64,000 nt of DNA from CAVRAZ01 sp963719135 (GTDB lineage Bacteria > Pseudomonadota > Gammaproteobacteria > DSM-19610), in contig CAVRAZ010000006.1 in NCBI GenBank assembly GCA_963719135.1, positions 124,001 through 188,000 on the forward strand. The letters are read 5' to 3'. Under the pieces are notes generated by a model. It did no database searches. It saw only the letters and a program-made list of their open reading frames with translations, and was not told where the DNA came from. The position numbers and the translations under genes are program-made. Of the stretch, positions 57,838-64,000 are shown piece by piece; within the stretch, counting starts at the first letter, position 1; each line of letters opens with the position of its first letter.

Positions 57838-58251
57838 ATGAAGAAAGTACAGCAGGGTTTTACCCTTATCGAATTGATGATCGTCGTGGCGATTATCGGT
57901 ATTCTGGCCGCCATCGCGCTGCCGGCGTATCAGGACTACACAGTCCGCGCCACGGTGTCGGAAGGCGTTGTGCAGGCGAGCGGCGCTAAAGCCACCGTTT
58001 CTGAAAACCTGGCGAACGGTGGCCTGGCCGATGCCTGCTCCGGCGTGAGCGTGGGCAATATCGGCAAGACCACTCTGACTTGCACTGATGCCGGCGCCGG
58101 CGCCGGCCCCGTCACGATTAGCGCCAGCGTCGTGACCAGCGTGGGTAACGTCACGTTTGACTTGGTCGGCACGATGGCCGCGGGTGGCATAACCTGGGAT
58201 TGCAACAATCCGAGCGATCCCAAGTATGTGCCGGCTGAGTGCCGCTCGTAA
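57838..58251 (+). CDS. pilA: Type IV major pilin PilA
   Basis: The 137-residue prepilin has a leader MKKVQQG cleaved before FTLIELMIVVAIIGILAAIA, giving the conserved N-terminal pilin helix with Glu5. The C-terminal disulfide loop is formed by the last two cysteines (WDCNNPSDPKYVPAEC). The ATG at 57838 is preferred because AGAGGA lies seven bases upstream; ATG 57832 is too close to it. Confidence 0.94.
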   Translation: MKKVQQGFTLIELMIVVAIIGILAAIALPAYQDYTVRATVSEGVVQASGAKATVSENLANGGLADACSGVSVGNIGKTTLTCTDAGAGAGPVTISASVVTSVGNVTFDLVGTMAAGGITWDCNNPSDPKYVPAECRS

Positions 58252-58278
58252 TAGTCCCGCGATTGTCGGGTGATGTTT

Positions 58279-58308
58279 GGCCCCCGCCTTGTGCGGGGGC
58301 CTTCATTT
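58279..58308 (+). terminator. Strong hairpin terminator after pilA
   Basis: A 9-bp stem GGCCCCCGC/GCGGGGGCC (58279-58287, 58293-58301) with a CTTGT loop is followed by TTCATTT. It separates the highly expressed pilin from pilB. Confidence 0.75.
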
Positions 58309-58670
58309 GCGCCTGACCCACCGGTCGACTCCGCCTGTTACAGATGCCCAAGCACTGGCCCACTCGGAAGTAGCTGTAAGCGAATGTGGAATTCACGTCT
58401 CATCGCCCGCCAATTGGCCGACGAGCGACGACACCTGACTCTCGGTCCCGTGCACCCGCAACTGATTGTCAGATTTAGCCAATTTTCCGATCCACGGTAC
58501 CGGAAGCTCGATCTCAAGTTTCATTCTGTTGTGACGAAAATAACCAGAGAACACGGGTATCCAGCCCAATAGTGTAAGACAACCACCAATTTCCTGGCTG
58601 GCCGAGAGAACTTAAGCTACCGAGCTTCGCCCTGTCGAGCTCCGCAAACCCAAGGGACATTGATTCAGCC
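58309..58670. other. Intergenic region between pilA and pilB
   Basis: This 362-bp gap holds no gene with a ribosome site or recognisable product. It presumably contains the pilB promoter; no clear sigma70 or sigma54 box was found. Confidence 0.4.
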
Positions 58671-60386
58671 ATGGTGACACAAAGCCCTGTTGCACGTTTC
58701 AGTGGCCTGGCTCGACGCCTCGTGTTGGACGGCATTCTCACTGAAGAGCAGGCCACCGCCGCCCACGAACGTTCTTTGAAGAACCGTGAGCCCTTCGTCA
58801 GCCACCTTGTAGTCAATGGACTTGTCGACAGCGGAACAATTGCGTCTGCTGCGTGCCATGAGTTTGGTGCGCCGCTTCTGGATCTGAGCGCTATCGATCT
58901 GGATTCGATACCTGCGTCGTTGGTCGATGAAAGACTGGTTCGTCAGCACCACGCCCTACCGCTCTTTAAGCGCGGAAACCGACTGTTTATCGCCGTTTCG
59001 GATCCAACCAACCTCCAAGCACTCGACGAAATCAAGTTCCACACCGGGATCGGCACCGAAGCTATCTTGGTCGAAGAAGACAAGCTGGCGAAGGCGATCG
59101 AAAAGGCACTGGATACGACAGCTACCTCGATGTCGGATCTTCTGGACGAAGATCTGGATAACCTGGATATTACCGGCGGCGACGAGATCGAAACGCAGGA
59201 CGACAAGGATTCCGCGGATGTGGACGACGCCCCGATCGTCCGCTTCGTGAACAAAGTCTTGCTTGATGCCATCAACAAGGGCGCTTCCGATATTCACGTC
59301 GAGCCGTATGAGAAGATTTTTCGGATCCGGTTTCGCCAGGACGGAGTGCTGCACGAGGTCGCCTCGCCGCCGCTGGCTATGGCGAACCGCCTGGTAGCAC
59401 GCCTCAAGGTTATGAGTCGGATGGACATCGCCGAACGACGGGTTCCCCAGGATGGCCGCATCAAAATGAAGCTGTCCAAGAAGCGGGCGATCGACTTTCG
59501 CGTCAACAGTTGCCCCACATTGTTCGGTGAGAAAGTGGTTCTGCGCATACTCGATCCCACCAGTGCACAACTTGGCATCAACGTCCTAGGCTACGAGGAA
59601 GAACAAAAGCAGTTGTACATGCAAAATCTGAAGAAACCCTACGGAATGATTCTTGTCACGGGCCCGACGGGTTCCGGCAAAACCGTGTCCTTGTACACTG
59701 GCCTGTACATTCTGAATACGCCGGACCGAAACATATCGACGTGCGAGGATCCGGTGGAAATCAATCTGGCAGGCATCAATCAGTGCAACATGAACCCGAA
59801 AGCAGGACTCACATTTGCATCCGCGCTGCGCGCCTTCCTGCGCCAGGACCCGGACATCATCATGGTCGGCGAGATTCGTGACCTGGAAACCGCGGAAATC
59901 GCCATCAAGGCGGCCCAGACCGGCCACATGGTCATGTCAACGCTGCACACGAATGACGCGCCCCAGACCTTGACCCGTCTGGCTAACATGGGCGTACCTC
60001 CGTATAACATTGCCTCCTCGGTCAATCTGATCATCGCTCAACGCCTAGCACGCCGGCTCTGCAATAACTGCAAGCAGCCGATCGACATACCGAGGGAGGC
60101 TCTACTGGAAGAAGGCTTCAAGGAAGAAGATCTTGGCGGCCTGCAGCTGTTTGCCCCGGTCGGCTGCGATCAATGCGTGGACGGCTACAAAGGTCGCGTG
60201 GGCGTGTATCAGGTAATGCCGGTAAGTGAAGCTATCGGGCGTATCATTATGGAAAACGGCAATTCTCTTCAGATTGCCGATCAGGCGAAACGCGAAGGCG
60301 TCGCCGACCTGCGTGAATCCGGCCTCAAGAAAGTTAAGAACGGGCTGACCAGCCTGGATGAAATCAACCGAGTAACCAAGGACTAA
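58671..60386 (+). CDS. pilB: Type IV pilus extension ATPase PilB
   Basis: The 571-residue GspE-family ATPase has an N-terminal MshEN-type domain (about 10-150), Walker A GPTGSGKT (331-338), Asp and His boxes (RAFLRQDPDIIMVGEIRDLE, AAQTGHMVMSTLHTND) and a tetracysteine zinc site (RLCNNCKQP and GCDQCVDGYKGR). It powers pilus assembly. Three bases separate it from pilC. Confidence 0.96.
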   Translation: MVTQSPVARFSGLARRLVLDGILTEEQATAAHERSLKNREPFVSHLVVNGLVDSGTIASAACHEFGAPLLDLSAIDLDSIPASLVDERLVRQHHALPLFKRGNRLFIAVSDPTNLQALDEIKFHTGIGTEAILVEEDKLAKAIEKALDTTATSMSDLLDEDLDNLDITGGDEIETQDDKDSADVDDAPIVRFVNKVLLDAINKGASDIHVEPYEKIFRIRFRQDGVLHEVASPPLAMANRLVARLKVMSRMDIAERRVPQDGRIKMKLSKKRAIDFRVNSCPTLFGEKVVLRILDPTSAQLGINVLGYEEEQKQLYMQNLKKPYGMILVTGPTGSGKTVSLYTGLYILNTPDRNISTCEDPVEINLAGINQCNMNPKAGLTFASALRAFLRQDPDIIMVGEIRDLETAEIAIKAAQTGHMVMSTLHTNDAPQTLTRLANMGVPPYNIASSVNLIIAQRLARRLCNNCKQPIDIPREALLEEGFKEEDLGGLQLFAPVGCDQCVDGYKGRVGVYQVMPVSEAIGRIIMENGNSLQIADQAKREGVADLRESGLKKVKNGLTSLDEINRVTKD

Positions 60387-60389
60387 GCC

Positions 60390-61613
60390 ATGGCTCAAGC
60401 AGCAGCGATCAAACAAAGTGTTTTTGCCTGGGAGGGTACCGACAAGAAGGGCACCAAAGTAAAGGGGGAGAGTCGCGCTGCAAATCCGGCCATCATCAAG
60501 GCCGAACTGCGCCGTCAAGGCATAAATCCGATCCGAGTCCGAAAAAAATCGGCCTTGTTTTCGAACGCCAAGAAAAAGAAAGTCCTGCCCAAAGACATCG
60601 CGGTATTCATGCGTCAGCTCGCCACCATGATGTCCGCCGGAGTTCCCCTGGTCCAATCTTTCGACATCGTTGGTCGGGGGCACGATAATCCGTCGATGCA
60701 GGAATTGATCATGGCGATCAAGAATGACATCGAGTCAGGCACAAATCTTTCGGAAGCGATGGCGAAACACCCGCTCTATTTCGACGAACTGGTTTGCAAC
60801 CTGATTTCCGCTGGTGAACATGCGGGTATACTCGAAGCCCTGCTAGACAAGATCGCCACTTACAAGGAAAAGACGGAGGCACTCAAATCCAAGATCAAAA
60901 AGGCGCTGTTCTATCCGACGGCGGTTATGGTCGTGGCGTTCGTGGTTACTGCGATATTGCTAATCTTCGTGGTACCTCAGTTCCAGGAGGTGTTCCGTGG
61001 ATTCGGTGCCGATCTACCGGCTTTCACCATGATGGTTATCGGACTTTCAGAGTGGATGCAACGCTACTGGTGGGCTATCGTTCTGATCGTCGGAGGCGGC
61101 ATCCATGGTTTCGGTGAAGCCAAGAAAAGGTCTCCTAAGGTCAAGCACGGACTTGACCGGGTCATGCTAAAGTTACCGATAATCGGCGAGATACTTCGCA
61201 AGGCCGTCATTGCCCGCTTTGCGCGAACCCTGTCGACCATGTTTGCTGCGGGCGTGCCGCTGGTCGAAGCCATGGAGTCGGTGGCGGGAGCCTCCGGCAA
61301 CGCGGTCTATACCGAAGCCATACTGAAAATGCGTGACAATGTCGCGACCGGCCAGCAATTGCAACTTGCGATGACCCAGACGGGCCTGTTCCCCAACATG
61401 GTGAACCAGATGGTAGCCATCGGCGAAGAATCCGGCTCGCTCGACGGCATGCTGGCCAAAGTCGCGGACTTCTACGAACAGGAAGTCGACGATGCGGTCG
61501 ATGGCTTAAGCAGTCTGCTCGAACCACTTATCATGTCGGTCCTGGGCGTGCTGGTCGGCGGCCTGCTCGTGGCCATGTATCTGCCTATCTTCAAGATGGG
61601 TTCCGTCATTTAA
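60390..61613 (+). CDS. pilC: Type IV pilus inner-membrane platform protein PilC
   Basis: The 407-residue protein has two cytosolic GspF domains and three membrane helices (about 170-200, 220-245, 370-395); family sequence includes FMRQLATMMSAGVPLVQSFD and FARTLSTMFAAGVPLVEAME. It couples PilB to the growing pilus. Confidence 0.95.
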   Translation: MAQAAAIKQSVFAWEGTDKKGTKVKGESRAANPAIIKAELRRQGINPIRVRKKSALFSNAKKKKVLPKDIAVFMRQLATMMSAGVPLVQSFDIVGRGHDNPSMQELIMAIKNDIESGTNLSEAMAKHPLYFDELVCNLISAGEHAGILEALLDKIATYKEKTEALKSKIKKALFYPTAVMVVAFVVTAILLIFVVPQFQEVFRGFGADLPAFTMMVIGLSEWMQRYWWAIVLIVGGGIHGFGEAKKRSPKVKHGLDRVMLKLPIIGEILRKAVIARFARTLSTMFAAGVPLVEAMESVAGASGNAVYTEAILKMRDNVATGQQLQLAMTQTGLFPNMVNQMVAIGEESGSLDGMLAKVADFYEQEVDDAVDGLSSLLEPLIMSVLGVLVGGLLVAMYLPIFKMGSVI

Positions 61614-61623
61614 TGAAGCCGAC

Positions 61624-61648
61624 GCGACCCCGAGACTGCGGGGGTCGC
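61624..61648. repeat. Hairpin between pilC and pilD
   Basis: An 8-bp stem GCGACCCC/GGGGTCGC (61624-61631, 61641-61648) with a 9-nt loop and no T-tract. It may modulate transcription or mRNA decay between pilC and pilD. Confidence 0.5.
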
Positions 61649-61667
61649 GGGGTAGTAAGATCATTCC

Positions 61668-62549
61668 ATGGAACTGGTTCATCTTCTTAAGATCCACAGC
61701 ACCTTCTTCATCGGCGTGACTTTCGTACTGGGCCTGATAGTCGGCAGCTTTCTCAACGTGGTGATCTATCGCCTGCCCCGCATGATGGAGCGGGACTGGC
61801 GCAAACAGGCGCGCGAGTATCTGGATCAGGAGCCTGGACCGGAAGAAGGGGAAAACCCGTTCTCTCTGGCCAGGCCGGCGTCGCATTGCCCGCACTGCGG
61901 CCACAAGATCCGCGCCTATGAAAACGTCCCGCTGGTAAGTTGGGTGTTGCTCGGCGGCAAGTGCTCGTGCTGTGCCAATGCCATTTCCGTCCGCTACCCG
62001 CTGGTCGAACTGGCAACCGGCGTATTGTCGGCAGTGGTGGCCTGGCATTTCGGATTCGGCTGGCAGGCCGCAGCGGCATTGCTGCTCACCTGGGCGCTGA
62101 TCGCGCTGAGCATGATCGACTACGACCACCAACTGTTGCCCGATGCCATCACACTGCCCTTTTTGTGGCTGGGACTGGTATTCAGCCTCATGCCCCTGTT
62201 CGCAGACGTGCGTAGCGCCTTGATCGGCGCCGTAGCCGGCTATCTCTCGCTGTGGATCGTCTACCAGACGTTCAAACTCATCACCGGAAAGGAAGGCATG
62301 GGCTTCGGTGATTTCAAGCTGCTGGCCCTGTTCGGCGCCTGGCTGGGATGGCAGGCGCTGCCCGGCGTGATCCTGCTCTCGTCGCTGGTGGGTGCTGTGG
62401 TCGGCGGCCTTCTGATCGCCTTGAAAGGCAGGGACCGGCAGCAACCCATCCCCTTTGGTCCTTACCTGGCGGCGGCGGGCTGGATCTCCCTGCTGTGGGG
62501 AGAACAGATCAGGCACGCCTATTTGAACTGGTCGGGCCTCGCCGGCTGA
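61668..62549 (+). CDS. pilD: Prepilin peptidase/N-methyltransferase PilD
   Basis: The 293-residue polytopic protein has the cytosolic zinc site Cys74-Cys77 / Cys99-Cys102 (CPHC, CSCC) and the two aspartates of the peptidase (MIDYDHQLLPD and GMGFGDFKLL, the GxGD motif). It cleaves and methylates PilA-type leaders. Its end overlaps coaE (TGATG). Confidence 0.95.
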   Translation: MELVHLLKIHSTFFIGVTFVLGLIVGSFLNVVIYRLPRMMERDWRKQAREYLDQEPGPEEGENPFSLARPASHCPHCGHKIRAYENVPLVSWVLLGGKCSCCANAISVRYPLVELATGVLSAVVAWHFGFGWQAAAALLLTWALIALSMIDYDHQLLPDAITLPFLWLGLVFSLMPLFADVRSALIGAVAGYLSLWIVYQTFKLITGKEGMGFGDFKLLALFGAWLGWQALPGVILLSSLVGAVVGGLLIALKGRDRQQPIPFGPYLAAAGWISLLWGEQIRHAYLNWSGLAG

Positions 62550-63157
62550 TGCCGAGAGCCCTGCGCATCGGCCTGACCGGCGGGATCGGCAGCGGCAAGA
62601 CCACCGCGTCGGATTATTTCGCCTCAATAGGCGTGCCGATCATCGACACCGACCTGCTCTCGCGCGAGCTGGTCGAGCCCGGTATGCCGGCGCTGGCGGA
62701 AATCGTGCTGCATTTCGGCGCGGATGTCCTGAATCCCGACGGCACTCTGAACCGGCAGGCGCTGCGCGCCAAGGCATTTGCGTCAGAAACCGAGCGGCGG
62801 CGGCTTGAAGACATCCTGCACCCCCGCATTCGCGACCTGGCCGAGTCGCGCGCGCGCAGCGTGGCCAAGCCGTATTGCATTATCGTGATCCCGCTGCTGG
62901 TGGAAACACCCTACCCCATCCAGCTCGACCGTGTGCTTCTGATCGACGCCGAGGAAGCCGACCGGATCCGCTGGGTAAAGGAGCGCGACGGCCTGACGGA
63001 CACACAGCTTCGCCGGGTGCTGGGCAGCCAGGCGGGCCGCGCGGAACGGCTTCGGGCCGCCGACGATATCGTCCTCAACCGGGGCGACCTGTCCGCCCTT
63101 TACCGCGAATTGGACGCACTGCACGCAAAATACGTCCGGCTGGCCGAAAAGCAGTAA
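62549..63157 (+). CDS. coaE: Dephospho-CoA kinase CoaE
   Basis: The 202-residue kinase begins MPRALRIGLTGGIGSGKTT (P-loop 11-18) and contains DTDLLSRELVEPG. It catalyses the last step of coenzyme A synthesis. The start overlaps the pilD stop. The order pilD-coaE-zapD is conserved. Confidence 0.95.
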   Translation: MPRALRIGLTGGIGSGKTTASDYFASIGVPIIDTDLLSRELVEPGMPALAEIVLHFGADVLNPDGTLNRQALRAKAFASETERRRLEDILHPRIRDLAESRARSVAKPYCIIVIPLLVETPYPIQLDRVLLIDAEEADRIRWVKERDGLTDTQLRRVLGSQAGRAERLRAADDIVLNRGDLSALYRELDALHAKYVRLAEKQ

Positions 63158-63242
63158 ATTCCCGAACCCGAGCTGAACCGGTTTGCCTCGCGGCACGCAC
63201 TTGGTGGACAATAGTCGGCTGACACTTGGACCACCGCCTCCC

Positions 63243-64000
63243 GTGCCAAAAGAAATCATTTACGAACAACCACTTAACGAAAGAATCCGGGCATTCTTGC
63301 GGCTGGAGTTCTTGTTCGCCCAAGCCGCGCATCATCTGCGCGGCGAAACCCAGTGGGACAGCCGCGGCACCATGGCAGGCCTGCTCGAGATCCAGAGCAT
63401 CTTCGGTCGCGCAGATCTGAAGACCGAGGTTCTGAAAGAACTTGAGCGGCAACAGACCAACTTGGCACGCTGGCAGAGCAATCCGGGGGTCGACGCGCGG
63501 CTCCTGCAGAACCTCTCGAAGAAGCTCGAAGATTTCCGACTGCGCCTGCTCAAGGCGGAAGGACCGATCGCGGCCGACCTGAAAGAGAATGAATTCCTGA
63601 GCAGCATTCACCAACGCAGCGCGATCCCCGGCGGCACCTGCGACTTTGATCTGCCCGCCTATCACCACTGGCTGAAGCAACCCAGCGAGCACCGCGTCAA
63701 GGATCTGGCCGGATGGCTCGGACGGTTCAACGTCATCGCCGGCGCGATCCAGATGGTCCTGAGCCTGATCCGCGACAGCGCCCCCTTGCAGTCGGCCAAG
63801 GCCGAATCCGGTTTCTATCAACGCAGCCTGGACCCTAATCACCCCTGCCAACTGGTGCGGGTATCCGTGGACGAACAGCTTCCGTGCTACGCGGAAATCA
63901 GCGGCGGCAAACACCGCTTCACCGTCCGCTTCCTCGCCATCACCTACACCGACGGCCGCGCCCAGCAAATCGGCCACGACGTATCCTTCCGTATCGCATG
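63243..64000 (+). CDS. zapD: Cell division protein ZapD (reaches right window edge)
   Basis: A GTG-initiated frame of 252 codons reaches the right edge without a stop; the last bases (GCATG) could begin a TGA just outside. The sequence (EIIYEQPLNERIRAFLRLEF, DSRGTMAGLLEIQSIFGRAD, SAIPGGTCDFDLPAYHHWL) matches ZapD/YacF. ZapD bundles FtsZ filaments at mid-cell. The length already visible is close to the full size. Confidence 0.93.
   Translation, partial: MPKEIIYEQPLNERIRAFLRLEFLFAQAAHHLRGETQWDSRGTMAGLLEIQSIFGRADLKTEVLKELERQQTNLARWQSNPGVDARLLQNLSKKLEDFRLRLLKAEGPIAADLKENEFLSSIHQRSAIPGGTCDFDLPAYHHWLKQPSEHRVKDLAGWLGRFNVIAGAIQMVLSLIRDSAPLQSAKAESGFYQRSLDPNHPCQLVRVSVDEQLPCYAEISGGKHRFTVRFLAITYTDGRAQQIGHDVSFRIA

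Overview
The window comes from a GC-rich gammaproteobacterium that oxidises reduced sulfur compounds. The main evidence is a soxXYZA-soxB thiosulfate-oxidation cluster, a TusA sulfur carrier and a decayed YeeE/YedE permease, set in typically gammaproteobacterial gene orders. It also makes type IV pili, has a PomAB-type flagellar stator and synthesises queuosine. Species cannot be assigned from the sequence alone. A sulfur-oxidising Chromatiales-type lineage is an inference.

Layout: (1) 1-3850, the 5' part of an MprF-like membrane protein running off the left edge, tusA and the outer-membrane protease chaperone bepA. (2) 3990-9100, the sox locus: a good sigma70 promoter, a 180-bp palindromic element in the leader, soxXYZA, a terminator, soxB, tRNA-Lys and a yeeE pseudogene. 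(3) 9135-15877 (minus), queC-queE-cpoB-pal-tolB-tolA-tolR-tolQ-ybgC. (4) 16022-19957 (minus), a GlrK/QseG-like/GlrR signalling system beside a candidate sigma54-dependent small RNA. (5) 20038-27662, glycerol and glycerophosphodiester genes, an HDOD protein, an EF-hand protein, a PDC sensor protein, a glycine-zipper protein and nested repeats. (6) 27712-38781 (minus), ruvB-ruvA-ruvC-yebC, a MITE-like element, a four-gene MacAB/TolC-like efflux operon, nudB, a frameshifted aspS and an FmdB-like gene. (7) 38911-49271, an Atm1-type exporter, PilZ protein, pomB-pomA, an SDR, clpB, def, an ACT-domain protein and a frameshifted ZIP transporter. (8) 49322-53970, pgeF, rluD, bamD, glnB and nadE. (9) 54270-64000, the type IV pilus block (pilS-pilR-pilA-pilB-pilC-pilD), coaE and zapD, which runs to the right edge.

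The order fmdB-aspS-nudB-yebC-ruvCAB-ybgC-tolQRAB-pal-cpoB-queE-queC-tRNA-Lys is close to a conserved gammaproteobacterial block. Here it is opened twice: by the efflux operon plus a palindromic element, and by the 11-kb glr/glycerol/sensor segment. Repeat elements lie at or near these junctions.

The most interesting locus is 16022-16497. Read on the minus strand, it holds a TGTC-N10-GACG dyad, an IHF-like site, a near-perfect -24/-12 sigma54 promoter and about 290 nt of non-coding sequence ending in stacked hairpins and a strong terminator. It lies directly downstream of the gene for the sigma54 activator GlrR. This resembles the logic of the enterobacterial GlrR-GlmY system without clear sequence similarity. 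Three genes carry apparent frameshifts (aspS, the ZIP transporter and the HDOD gene); these could be sequencing errors or real lesions.
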